Positions 44,129-51,560 of a stretch of DNA of 64,000 nucleotides are shown piece after piece. The stretch is from an uncultured Oscillospiraceae bacterium (lineage in GTDB: Bacteria; Bacillota; Clostridia; Oscillospirales; Oscillospiraceae). The stretch spans positions 1 to 64,000 of the forward strand of contig CANQVO010000005.1 of assembly GCA_947627325.1 (NCBI GenBank), read 5' to 3'. The notes below the pieces were generated by a model that saw only the letters and a program-made list of their open reading frames with translations, was not told the origin of the DNA and did not search any database. The number at the start of each line of letters is the position of its first letter. Positions within the stretch are counted from its first letter, which is position 1. A program made the translations under genes and the position numbers.

Positions 44129-44590
44129 TTACAGATAGAGGGGTAGGCGGTGGATGGGGGCGTCCTCTGTCCAGGTGAGCAGGGCGCAGAGGCCGTCCTG
44201 GATGGCGCCGGGGTTGACGGCCAGGAGGCCGCCGCAGTCGTCCTCTTGGGGGCGGTGGGTGTGGCCGTAGAGGAGCAGGTCCGCCCCCAGGGCCCTGGCC
44301 CTGGCCACGGCGTGGGTGAGGCCGGATTTCACATACTGGGTGTGGCCGTGGAGGTAGAAGACCGTCTTGCCCGCCAGGCGGGCCACGCCCTCCGTCTCCT
44401 GGTCGGCCCGGTCCCAGTCGCAGTTGCCCCGGACCTGGTAAAAGGGCGTCTGGGGGAAGGCCAGGCGGACCTTCTCCCCGTCCCGGACCACGTCCCCCAG
44501 GTGGAAGATCACGTCGGGCCGGTAGAGCTCCACGGCGTCCAGCATGGGCTGGACGCGGCCGTGGGAGTCGGAAAAGACCAGGGCGCGCAT
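44129..44590 (-). CDS. YfcE/MJ0936-type metallophosphoesterase
   Basis: ATG at 44590 is preferred over an in-frame GTG at 44599 because GGAAGGTG lies 7-8 nt before it. 153 residues with the calcineurin-like metal ligands in order: D-x-H in FSDSHGR (about residue 8), GD in IFHLGDVV, N in RGNCD, H in LHGHTQ and GHTH in LYGHTHRP. This is the compact YfcE-like phosphodiesterase fold, which hydrolyses phosphodiesters with Mn or similar metals; the natural substrate is generally unknown. In many Firmicutes the homologue follows an ITPase/rph gene, which is not the case here. It is divergent from the three small genes at 44.6-45.7 kb. Confidence 0.9.
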   Translation of the reverse strand: MRALVFSDSHGRVQPMLDAVELYRPDVIFHLGDVVRDGEKVRLAFPQTPFYQVRGNCDWDRADQETEGVARLAGKTVFYLHGHTQYVKSGLTHAVARARALGADLLLYGHTHRPQEDDCGGLLAVNPGAIQDGLCALLTWTEDAPIHRLPLYL

Positions 44591-44644
44591 ACAAGTCACC
44601 TTCCCGCGAAAATCTCATATACTGGAATGAAAGGGGGCATGGAT

Positions 44645-44920
44645 ATGCCAAAACAAGATCCCATGGAGGCCCTCAAGCGCGACCCCAAGGCGGCGGCCCT
44701 GCTGGGGGACCAGGCGGCGCTGGCCTCCCTTCTGCGGAGCAAGGAGGCCCAGACCCTGGCCCAGCTGTTCCAGAAGGTGGGCGGGGACCAGCTCCGGCAG
44801 GCGGCCCAGGCCGCGGCGGGGGGCGACGGCGCGGCCCTGGGGGCCATCGTGGACAAGGTGCGCGCCAACCCCGAGGGGGCCAGGGCCATGGAGGCCATGG
44901 ACCGAAAAGCGGGCGGATAG
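44645..44920 (+). CDS. Small helical protein of unknown function (trio gene 1)
   Basis: 91 residues; ATG at 44645 fits GAAAGGGGG at 8-nt spacing better than the ATGs at 44627 and 44639. It is almost entirely predicted helix (DPMEALKRDPKAAALLGDQA, then LLRSKEAQTLAQLFQKVGGD), with no signal peptide, membrane segment or known motif. First of three closely packed small genes, 16 bp before the next. A TATACT -10 candidate is at 44618-44623 with a weak -35. I do not recognise the family. Confidence 0.72.
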   Translation: MPKQDPMEALKRDPKAAALLGDQAALASLLRSKEAQTLAQLFQKVGGDQLRQAAQAAAGGDGAALGAIVDKVRANPEGARAMEAMDRKAGG

Positions 44921-44936
44921 GAAGGGAGGCGAGGGC

Positions 44937-45371
44937 ATGGGACAGTGGGAGGAAAAGCTGGGGGCCATTTTGAACGACCCCCAGGCCATGGGCCAGATCA
45001 TGTCCCTTGCCCAGTCCCTGGGCGGTCAGGGGGCGGCCCAGGCCGCGCCCGAGGCCGCGCCCCAGGCCGAAGAGACGCCCGGGGAGCGCGCCGGGGAGGC
45101 CGGGGCGGCCCCGGGGGAGGGCTGGGCCCAAGTCTCGGCCCAGCCGGACGCGCCGGAGCTGGACCCCAGGCTGATGGCGGCGGGGATGCGGGCGCTGTCG
45201 GTGTGGAACGACCCCGACGACCCGCGGGCGGCCCTGCTCCAGGCCCTGCGGCCCTTTTTGAAGGAGGAGCGGCGGGGCAAGCTGGACAAGGCCATCCGCG
45301 TCACCCGGCTCTCCAAGGCGGTGCGGGCGGCGCTGGAGGGACTGCGGGGAGGGGGGCAGGGCGATGTATAA
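44937..45371 (+). CDS. Small protein of unknown function (trio gene 2)
   Basis: 144 residues; ATG preceded by GGAAGGGAGGCGAGGGC. A short N-terminal helix (MGQWEEKLGAILNDPQAMGQ) resembles the start of gene 1's repeat-like helices. An Ala/Pro/Glu-rich linker (about residues 35-75) and a helical C-terminal domain (LMAAGMRALSVWNDPDDPRA, then ALRPFLKEERRGKLDKAIRV) follow. The C-terminal segment ends in a basic, amphipathic helix. No known motif. Its last codons overlap the start of gene 3 by 8 bp, implying translational coupling. Confidence 0.72.
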   Translation: MGQWEEKLGAILNDPQAMGQIMSLAQSLGGQGAAQAAPEAAPQAEETPGERAGEAGAAPGEGWAQVSAQPDAPELDPRLMAAGMRALSVWNDPDDPRAALLQALRPFLKEERRGKLDKAIRVTRLSKAVRAALEGLRGGGQGDV

Positions 45372-45687
45372 CCGCTACCTGTCCCAGGATCTCAACTACG
45401 GCCCCATCCCCCAGCCGGCGGAGGAGCCGCCCTCTCCCCCGCCCAATGGGGGCGGCGGACGGCTGGGCGGGTTGCTGGGGCGGCTGTTTCCGGGGGAGCG
45501 GGGCGAGGGGAACCGGGTGAGCCAGGCCCTCTCCGCCCTCTTAAAAAACGCGGGGCTTCAGGAGTTGGACACGGGGGATCTCCTCCTGGCCCTCATCGTG
45601 CTGTTCCTCATTTTGGAGGACGGGGACGATCTGGAATTGCTTATTGCGCTGGGGCTGATGCTGGCGCTTCATCTGGGAGAGCCGTAG
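45364..45687 (+). CDS. Small membrane-associated protein of unknown function (trio gene 3)
   Basis: 107 residues. N-terminal MYNRYLSQDLNYGPIPQPAE and a Pro/Gly-rich part, then two very hydrophobic stretches (GDLLLALIVLFLILEDGDDL and ELLIALGLMLALHLG) split by an acidic EDGDD turn, as in a membrane hairpin. The hydrophobic-acidic-hydrophobic tail is reminiscent of small Clostridia proteins of unassigned, possibly sporulation-linked function, but I cannot place it. Its 3' end overlaps the convergent membrane-protein gene by 47 bp. Confidence 0.72.
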   Translation: MYNRYLSQDLNYGPIPQPAEEPPSPPPNGGGGRLGGLLGRLFPGERGEGNRVSQALSALLKNAGLQELDTGDLLLALIVLFLILEDGDDLELLIALGLMLALHLGEP

Positions 45688-46432
45688 TGTGGAGCACAGT
45701 GCCGTCTGGCAGGGCGAAGGCCAGGCCGGGGGCGGCGGGGGTCTCCACGGTGTAGCCGCTCATGCGGTAGAAGATCTCCCCGTCCTTACTGCTCTCCGCC
45801 CGGACCAGGAGCCCGGTGTCCACCGACACCCAGTAACTCTCCAAATAGCCCAACTCCGGCTCCTCCACCACGACATAGATGCAGGGCAGCGCCCCGGTGA
45901 GTACATACTGGGCCTCCACGATGCGCTCCCGGTCCGCCGCCAGCACGTCCTCATAGGTGGGCAGGCGCTGGGCCAGGTCGGCGGAGCGGTCGGAGGCGTC
46001 GTACTCCTGCCAGCGGCGCTGGCTGCCGTACCAGACGTACCGTCTGCCCTCCCCCACGATGCTGTGGTACACCCGGCCGTCGGGGAGGGTGAGCTGACTG
46101 CTGGTCCAGCCGCCGTCCACCGTCACCGAGGCGGTGGACGTGCCGGTGACGCCGTCGCCCCCCACCGTCTCCACATTCACGGCGCGGGAGTAGCTCTCCG
46201 GCCGCTCCAGGGTGGCAACGATCTGCTGGACGGTGTCCGGGGTGACCTCCAGGCGCAGGTAGTCCTCCATCCCCGCCTGGTCGGGCGCGGCGTCGGAGGG
46301 GGTGGGGGCCAGGCTGGGCAGGACCACCGCCGGGGTGGTGCGGAAGAGGTTGATGGAGAAGGCGGAAAAGAGGGCCACGGCCATCACCACCGCCACCAGC
46401 ACGGCCAGCAGATTGCGGTGTCCCTTGTCCAT
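45641..46432 (-). CDS. Single-pass membrane protein with extracytoplasmic domain, unknown function
   Basis: 263 residues; start preceded by GGAAGGAGGCGAGGAC. Residues 8-30 form a signal anchor (NLLAVLVAVVMAVALFSAFS). An Ala/Pro linker follows, then a beta-rich extracytoplasmic domain with LTLPDGRVYHSIV, GEGRRYVWYG and the segment YWVSVDTGLLVRAESSKDGE. This is reminiscent of outer lipid- or sporulation-type beta domains, but no family is certain. It is the last gene of the trpS-tagO-wecB run (35 bp after wecB), so a role in wall assembly is possible by context only. Confidence 0.75.
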   Translation of the reverse strand: MDKGHRNLLAVLVAVVMAVALFSAFSINLFRTTPAVVLPSLAPTPSDAAPDQAGMEDYLRLEVTPDTVQQIVATLERPESYSRAVNVETVGGDGVTGTSTASVTVDGGWTSSQLTLPDGRVYHSIVGEGRRYVWYGSQRRWQEYDASDRSADLAQRLPTYEDVLAADRERIVEAQYVLTGALPCIYVVVEEPELGYLESYWVSVDTGLLVRAESSKDGEIFYRMSGYTVETPAAPGLAFALPDGTVLHTTALPDEAPASAPAQ

Positions 46433-46467
46433 GTCCTCGCCTCCTTCCCCTGATCTTTGTGTCCGCG

Positions 46468-47610
46468 CTAGCCCTGCCAGTCCTCCGGCGGGTCATCCCG
46501 CAGGCCGAAGCGGTACTCGATGGCGTCGGCGATCCGCCGACAGGCCCAGCCGTCCCCGTAGGGGTTGACGGCCCGGGCCATTTTTTCATAGCTCGCCCGG
46601 TCCTCCAGGAGTTCCCGGGCCAGGGCGTAGACGGTCTCCTCCTCCGTGCCCGCCAGGCGCACCGTGCCCGCGGCCACCGCCTCGGGCCGCTCCGTCTCCC
46701 GGCGGAGGACCAGCACCGGCTTGCCCAGGGCGGGGGCCTCCTCCTGGAGGCCGCCGGAGTCGGTCAGCACAAGATACGCCCGGGCCATGAGGTTGTGCAT
46801 CTCCAGCACGTCCAGCGGCTCGATGAGGTGGACGTTGGCAAGGCCGTCCAGGTGGCTGTGGGCCGCCTCCTGCACCACCGGGGAGAGGTGGACGGGATAG
46901 ACCAGCTCCACCTCCGGCAGGTCCTGGGCCAGGCGGCGCAGGGCGGACATGATGTGGGCCATGGGCGGGCCGTAGTTCTCCCGCCGGTGGCAGGTCACCA
47001 GGACCACCCGCCTGCCCGTGTAGTCCAGCTGGTTCAGGAGGGGGGTGTGGAAGGTAAAGTCCGGGCGCACGGTGGTCTTCAGCGCGTCGATGACGGTGTT
47101 GCCGGTGCGGAAGACCCCCTGGTGGATCCCCTCCCGCAGGAGGTTGTCCCGGTTGGCGGCGGTGGGGCAAAAGTGGAGGTCGGCCAGGTCGCCGGTGAGG
47201 GTGCGGTTCATCTCCTCGGGGAAGGGGGAGTAGCGGTCGTAGGTCCGCAGGCCCGCCTCCACGTGGCCCACGGGGATCTGGGCGTAAAAGGCGGCCAAGG
47301 CCCCGGCGAAGGTGGTGGAGGTGTCCCCGTGGACCAGCACCAGGTCGGGCCGGGCCTCCTCCAGCACCCCCTGCATCCCGGTGAGGGCCTTGGCGGTGAT
47401 GGTGTAGAGGCTCTGGCGGGCCTCCATGATGTTCAGGTCGTAGTCCGGGGTGAGGGAAAACGCCTCCAGCACCGTGTCCAGCATCTGGCGGTGCTGGGCG
47501 GTGACGCAGCAGAGGCTCTGGATCTCCGCCCGCCGCCCCAATTCTTTCACCAGGGGGGCCATTTTGATGGCCTCGGGCCGGGTGCCAAAGACGCTCATGA
47601 CTTTGATCAT
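46468..47610 (-). CDS. wecB: UDP-N-acetylglucosamine 2-epimerase (non-hydrolysing)
   Basis: 380 residues, the usual family length (also called MnaA). Family motifs are in order: FGTRPEAIKMAPLVKEL at the N-terminus, HGDTSTTFAGALAAF, VGHVEAGLRTYDRYSPFPEE, DNLLREG and TDSGGLQEEAPALGKPVLVL with the following RRETERPE. It interconverts UDP-GlcNAc and UDP-ManNAc in the cytosol. The product feeds linkage units of teichoic or secondary wall polymers. Its start overlaps the tagO stop by 4 bp (ATGA), so the two are translationally coupled: TagO loads GlcNAc-P on the lipid and WecB supplies ManNAc for the next sugar. SLH domains bind ManNAc-containing wall polymers in other Firmicutes. Confidence 0.95.
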   Translation of the reverse strand: MIKVMSVFGTRPEAIKMAPLVKELGRRAEIQSLCCVTAQHRQMLDTVLEAFSLTPDYDLNIMEARQSLYTITAKALTGMQGVLEEARPDLVLVHGDTSTTFAGALAAFYAQIPVGHVEAGLRTYDRYSPFPEEMNRTLTGDLADLHFCPTAANRDNLLREGIHQGVFRTGNTVIDALKTTVRPDFTFHTPLLNQLDYTGRRVVLVTCHRRENYGPPMAHIMSALRRLAQDLPEVELVYPVHLSPVVQEAAHSHLDGLANVHLIEPLDVLEMHNLMARAYLVLTDSGGLQEEAPALGKPVLVLRRETERPEAVAAGTVRLAGTEEETVYALARELLEDRASYEKMARAVNPYGDGWACRRIADAIEYRFGLRDDPPEDWQG

Positions 47611-48731
47611 GGCTCGTCCTCCTCCTCGTCCTCCGGCTCCTGGTCGCGGCTGTGGTCCGGGTGGTTCTGGTGGAGGTAGAGGCTCATGGCCACCCCTCCG
47701 GCCACGCAGAAGGCCATGAGCAGCAGCATGGCCCGCAGGGCCCCGGAGGTGGTGAGCACCACCGCGGACAGGCCCAGGATGGCGCTGAGCACGTACAGGA
47801 TGGCCACCGCCTGTTTTTGGGAAAAGCCCATGTCGATGAGCCGGTGGTGGACGTGACTGCGGTCGGGGTGCATGGGGCTCTGGCCGTGGGCGATGCGGCG
47901 GATGAAGGCGAAGGCGGTGTCAAAGATGGGCAGGCCCAGCATGAGGAAGGGCACCACGAAGGAGATAATGGTGTAGACCTTAAAGAGCCCCTGGATGGAG
48001 ATGACCCCCAGGGTGAAGCCCAGGAAGGTGGAGCCGGTATCCCCCATGAAGATCTTGGCCGGGTTCAGGTTGTAGGGCAAAAAGCCCAAACACCCGCCCA
48101 CCAGGGCGGCCACCAGAATGGAGGTCTGGGGCTCCCCCACGATGAGGGCGATGACCAGCAGGGTCATGGAGCTGATGGTGCTCACCCCGCAGGCCAGGCC
48201 GTCCAGGCCGTCGATGAGGTTGACGGCGTTGGTGATGGCGACGATCCACAGCACCGAGAAGGGGATAGCCAGCCAGCCCAGATCCCAGTACGGGTTCTGG
48301 GAGAAGACGTTGGGGTTGGAGAGGGTCTGGACCACGTTGCCCGTCAGCACGGCGATCAGGGCGGCCACGATCTGCACGCCGAATTTGAACCCGGCCCGGA
48401 GGTCGTAAATGTCGTCAAAAATGCCCAGCACCACGATGACCACCGCCCCCAGCATCAGCCCCTTCACCGGGGTCTCCAGCCGGGCGAAGAGGAGGACGCT
48501 GATGAAAAAGCCCAGGAAGATGGCAAGGCCCCCCATCCGGGGGATGGGCCGCTTGTGCATCCGGCGGCCGGGGTCCCGGTCCTTTTTGGGGTCGTCCACC
48601 GCCCCCATCTTGTAGGCCAACTCCTTGACGATGGGGGTGGTGATCAGGGCCACCAGGAAGGAGATGGCCAGGGTGGCGCACACGATCCCCAGGATACTCT
48701 CATTCACGTTCATAGGCTGTATCGACCTCAT
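47607..48731 (-). CDS. tagO: Undecaprenyl-phosphate GlcNAc-1-phosphate transferase (TagO/WecA type)
   Basis: 374 residues, about ten transmembrane helices, polyprenyl-phosphate HexNAc-1-P transferase family. Motifs: DDPKKDRDPGRRMHKRPIPR after helix 1, GIFDDIYDL, AVNLIDGLDGLACG, AKIFMGDTGSTFLGF and the cytoplasmic HPDRSHVHHRLIDMG, which holds the HxxHH-type signature of the GlcNAc-specific WecA/TagO branch, not MraY. It transfers GlcNAc-1-P from UDP-GlcNAc to undecaprenyl phosphate and so commits it to wall-polymer synthesis. ATG at 48713 (MNVNES) is a plausible alternative start, with GAGG about 11 nt before it. It sits 10 bp after trpS and overlaps wecB. Confidence 0.94.
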   Translation of the reverse strand: MRSIQPMNVNESILGIVCATLAISFLVALITTPIVKELAYKMGAVDDPKKDRDPGRRMHKRPIPRMGGLAIFLGFFISVLLFARLETPVKGLMLGAVVIVVLGIFDDIYDLRAGFKFGVQIVAALIAVLTGNVVQTLSNPNVFSQNPYWDLGWLAIPFSVLWIVAITNAVNLIDGLDGLACGVSTISSMTLLVIALIVGEPQTSILVAALVGGCLGFLPYNLNPAKIFMGDTGSTFLGFTLGVISIQGLFKVYTIISFVVPFLMLGLPIFDTAFAFIRRIAHGQSPMHPDRSHVHHRLIDMGFSQKQAVAILYVLSAILGLSAVVLTTSGALRAMLLLMAFCVAGGVAMSLYLHQNHPDHSRDQEPEDEEEDEP

Positions 48732-48740
48732 TTTCTCTCG

Positions 48741-49742
48741 TTACGGGGCCAGGAAGCCCACCTTCTTATAGACCTTGGACAGGGTGCGCCAGGCGGTCTT
48801 CCCCGCCTTTTCCGCCCCGGCGCGGTAGACGCTCTCCAGATACGCCTTGTCGGCCAGGAGCCGCTCCGTCTCCTCCCGGATGGGCCGCAGGGTCTCCACC
48901 ACCGCCTCGCCCACGGCGGGCTTGAAGGCGCCGTAGCCCTGGCCGGCGAACTCCCGCTCGATCTCCGGCAGGCTCTTGCCGGTGACGGCGGCGTAGATCT
49001 GCATCAGGTTCGCCACCCCCGGCTTGTTCTCCGGGTCGTAGCGCACGGGGTTTTCGCTGTCGGAGTCGGTGATGGCGCGCTTGAATTTCCGCATAATATC
49101 CTCCGGCTTTTCCAGGAGGAAGACGCACCCCTCGGGGAGGGACTTGCTCATCTTGGTATCCGGCTGGTTCAGGCTCTTCACCCGCGCCCCCGTCTTGGGG
49201 ATGTAGGGCTCGGGCACCTTGAACACCTCGCCGTAGATGCCGTTAAAACGGTTGGCGATGTCCCGGCAGATCTCCACGTGCTGTTTCTGGTCCGCCCCCA
49301 CGGGGACGTAGTCGGGCTGGTAGAGCAAAATGTCCGCGGCCATGAGGCTGGGGTAGGTGAAGAGGCCGGCGTTGATGTTGTCGGCGTGCTTGGCGGACTT
49401 GTCCTTGAACTGGGTCATCCGGGACAGCTCGCCAAACATGGTGTAGCACTGGAGCACCCAGCCCAGCTGGGCGTGGGCGGGGATGTGGCTCTGGACGAAG
49501 ATGGTGTTCCGCTCCGGGTCCAGGCCGCAGGCGATGTAGGTGGCGATCTGGGTCAGGGTGCGGCGGCGCAGTTCCGCGGGCACCTGGCGGACGGTGATGG
49601 TGTGGAGGTCGGCCATGAACCAGTAGCAGTCAAATTCCTCCGACAGCTGGGCCCAGTTCTTGATGGCCCCCAGGTAGTTGCCCAGGTGCAACTCACCGCT
49701 GGGCTGGATGCCCGAGAGCAGGACCTTCTTCCCGTTTTCCAA
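48741..49742 (-). CDS. trpS: Tryptophanyl-tRNA synthetase
   Basis: 333 residues. A TTG at 49742 is chosen because GAGAGGAG lies 9 nt before it; the in-frame TTG at 49751 would touch the ribosome site. Class I signature motifs are clear: the HIGH equivalent in GELHLGNYLG (about residue 17) and KMSKS at about residue 196. The length and the ADLHTIT and GWVLQCY segments match bacterial TrpRS. It charges tRNA-Trp in the cytosol. A sigma-A promoter lies upstream at 49823-49795; I see no T-box-like leader in the roughly 45-nt 5' UTR. It leads an operon with tagO and wecB. Confidence 0.96.
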   Translation of the reverse strand: MENGKKVLLSGIQPSGELHLGNYLGAIKNWAQLSEEFDCYWFMADLHTITVRQVPAELRRRTLTQIATYIACGLDPERNTIFVQSHIPAHAQLGWVLQCYTMFGELSRMTQFKDKSAKHADNINAGLFTYPSLMAADILLYQPDYVPVGADQKQHVEICRDIANRFNGIYGEVFKVPEPYIPKTGARVKSLNQPDTKMSKSLPEGCVFLLEKPEDIMRKFKRAITDSDSENPVRYDPENKPGVANLMQIYAAVTGKSLPEIEREFAGQGYGAFKPAVGEAVVETLRPIREETERLLADKAYLESVYRAGAEKAGKTAWRTLSKVYKKVGFLAP

Positions 49743-49794
49743 TGGGGTCAACTCCTCTCAAGAGAGATGTCTTCCATCAATATGACAGCAGTTT

Positions 49795-49823
49795 AGTATA
49801 TCACCTTTTCCCACTTTTGACAA
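49795..49823 (-). promoter_or_regulatory. Promoter of the trpS operon
   Basis: Minus strand TTGTCA, 17-bp spacer, TATACT. The start point is about 45 nt before the TTG start codon. Confidence 0.82.
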
Positions 49824-49924
49824 TACTTCCCCCGCCCCCCAACCAAAAAAGCGCGGGCAGGAAACTCCCCCGCCCGCCGTCCATCAAAAAAGCCCCGCAG
49901 CCCCGCCCCGGCCGGGGCGGGGGC

Positions 49925-49957
49925 AAAAAGACCGCCTATCTGCCGATAGGCGGTCTT
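49925..49957 (-). terminator. Terminator of the uvrC-rsmD-coaD operon
   Basis: AAGACCGCCTATC / GATAGGCGGTCTT, 4-nt loop, T-run on the minus strand. Begins 13 bp past the stop of the coiled-coil gene. Confidence 0.92.
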
Positions 49958-49969
49958 GCTCGTCCTCGT

Positions 49970-50515
49970 TTAGTCGTCCAGGCGGAGGTCGAAGCCGTCG
50001 TGGGGGGTGGCGGCGGGGCCGGTCACGCCGGCGGCACTGCGGAAGGCGGCCCGGGACTGGGCCAGTTCCTTCCCCGCCTCGGCCACCGCCTCCTCCGCCC
50101 GGCGGAGAAGGTCATCGCAGTACTGCTCGGCGGCCCGCTTCAGCTCCCGGGCCTGCTCGTCGGCGGCGCGGACCTGCTCGGAGGTCTTCTGCTCGGTCTG
50201 GCGCATCATCTCGCCGGACTGCTGGCGGGCCTGGGACATGAGCTGGGTCTCGTTCACCATGTGCTTGGCCTGCTCCTCCGCCTGCTTGCGGACCAGCTCC
50301 GCCTCCCGCTTGGCGGCGGCCAGGTAGTCGTTGCGGGTGGAGAGGAGCTTGCGGGCCTCGGCGAACTCCACGGGGAACTGGGCCCGGATGTCGTCCAGGA
50401 TGTCCAGGGCCTTGTCCCGCTCCACCATGCACTTGTCGCCGCTGAGAGGGACCCCCTTGGCGTCCTCGATCATCTCGTACAGGGCGTCCAGCAGTTCTTC
50501 CACGCTCATAGCCAT
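49970..50515 (-). CDS. Coiled-coil protein encoded with coaD, function unknown
   Basis: 181 residues starting at ATG 50515 (MAMSVEELLDALYEMIED), chosen because GGGAGG lies about 9 nt before it; two upstream in-frame ATGs sit on the ribosome site itself. The middle (about residues 45-150) is one long charged coiled coil (AAAKREAELVRKQAEEQAKH, then EQKTSEQVRAADEQARELKR), as in DivIVA-like or ATP synthase b-subunit-like proteins. There is no membrane segment. Its start follows the coaD stop by 1 bp, so it is coupled to coaD. A scaffold role is only a guess. Confidence 0.8.
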   Translation of the reverse strand: MAMSVEELLDALYEMIEDAKGVPLSGDKCMVERDKALDILDDIRAQFPVEFAEARKLLSTRNDYLAAAKREAELVRKQAEEQAKHMVNETQLMSQARQQSGEMMRQTEQKTSEQVRAADEQARELKRAAEQYCDDLLRRAEEAVAEAGKELAQSRAAFRSAAGVTGPAATPHDGFDLRLDD

Positions 50516-50516
50516 T

Positions 50517-51008
50517 TTATCCATTCCTCCCATTTATTCTGTCGTTGACCTCGTCAATGATCTCCCTGGGGACAAAATCGCTCAGATCCGCGCCGTAGCG
50601 GGCCATCTCCTTGACCACGCTGGAGCTCAGGTGGTTGTACTTGGGGCCCGAGGGCAAAAACATGGTGTCCAGCCGGGGGTTCAGCTGGCGGTTGATCAGC
50701 GCCATCTGGACCTCCTTTTCGTAGTCGCTCACCGCCCGCAGGCCCTTGATGAGGGTGCAGGCCCGGTGCTCCCGGGCGTAGTCCGCCACCAGGGAGGAGG
50801 ACTGGTCGATCTCCACGTTGGGGAGCTTTTCGCACACCCGGCGGAGCATATCCACCCGCTCGTCCGGGGTGAACATCCCCGCGGGCTTTTCCGAGTTGAC
50901 CATGACGCAGACGATGAGTTTGTCAAAGCACCGGGCCGCCCGCTTGATGATGTTCAGGTGGCCCAGGGTGACGGGGTCGAAGCTGCCGGGGTAGATGGCG
51001 GTTTTCAT
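50517..51008 (-). CDS. coaD: Phosphopantetheine adenylyltransferase
   Basis: 163 residues, full length. AIYPGSFDPVTLGHLNII carries the T/H-x-G-H nucleotidyl-transferase motif; later motifs are LIKGLRAVSDYEKEVQMALI and the ISSSxVKE-type NHLSSSVVKEMA. It catalyses the fourth step of coenzyme A synthesis (4'-phosphopantetheine plus ATP to dephospho-CoA) as a cytosolic hexamer. It follows rsmD by 6 bp, a pairing conserved across Firmicutes. Confidence 0.97.
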   Translation of the reverse strand: MKTAIYPGSFDPVTLGHLNIIKRAARCFDKLIVCVMVNSEKPAGMFTPDERVDMLRRVCEKLPNVEIDQSSSLVADYAREHRACTLIKGLRAVSDYEKEVQMALINRQLNPRLDTMFLPSGPKYNHLSSSVVKEMARYGADLSDFVPREIIDEVNDRINGRNG

Positions 51009-51014
51009 CCCCGT

Positions 51015-51557
51015 TCACCTCCGGTGGTAGAGTGTGAGCTTGATCTTGCCGTAGCGGTACTCCCGGCCCATCTCGTAGGGGGGCTCCAGGGTGGGCAGGA
51101 CCTCGTCCAGCCCGGTCTCGCATACAATTATACCATGTTCCGCCACAATGTCAATCTTGGAGATGGCCGTCAGGGCCTTTTCCATCAGCCCGGTGCGGTA
51201 GGGGGGGTCCAGGAAGATCAGGCCGAATCTGCCCGGCCGGGACTCCACGTAGCCCACCGCGTCCCGCTGGAGCACCTCGAAGGCGTCCGGGTCGGCCACC
51301 AGGGCGGCGTTCTCCTTCACCACCCGGACCGCCTCCCGGGACTGGTCCACGAAGGTGACGTAGGCCGCCCCGCGGGACAGCGCCTCGCACCCCAGCTGGC
51401 CGGTGCCGGCGAACAGGTCCAGCACCCGGCGGCCCTCGATGTCGAACTGGACGATGTTGAACATGGACTCCTTCACCTTGTCGGTGGTGGGCCGGGTGTC
51501 CATCCCGGGCAGTTCCCGGAGCTTCCGCCCCCTGGCGGAGCCGGCGACGATCCGCAT
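51015..51557 (-). CDS. rsmD: 16S rRNA (guanine(966)-N2)-methyltransferase
   Basis: 180 residues. N-terminal MRIVAGSARGRKLREL and TRPTTDKVKESMFNIV are typical of RsmD. SAM motif I is VLDLFAGTGQLGCEALSRGA and the catalytic N6/N2-type motif is LIFLDPPYRTG. It methylates G966 of 16S rRNA during 30S assembly. It lies 3 bp after uvrC and 6 bp before coaD. Confidence 0.95.
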   Translation of the reverse strand: MRIVAGSARGRKLRELPGMDTRPTTDKVKESMFNIVQFDIEGRRVLDLFAGTGQLGCEALSRGAAYVTFVDQSREAVRVVKENAALVADPDAFEVLQRDAVGYVESRPGRFGLIFLDPPYRTGLMEKALTAISKIDIVAEHGIIVCETGLDEVLPTLEPPYEMGREYRYGKIKLTLYHRR

Positions 51558-51560
51558 GGC

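Noticed and set aside
49743..49823. T-box riboswitch upstream of trpS
   Set aside because: The leader from the predicted start point is only about 45 nt, with no T-box sequence or terminator/antiterminator pair.
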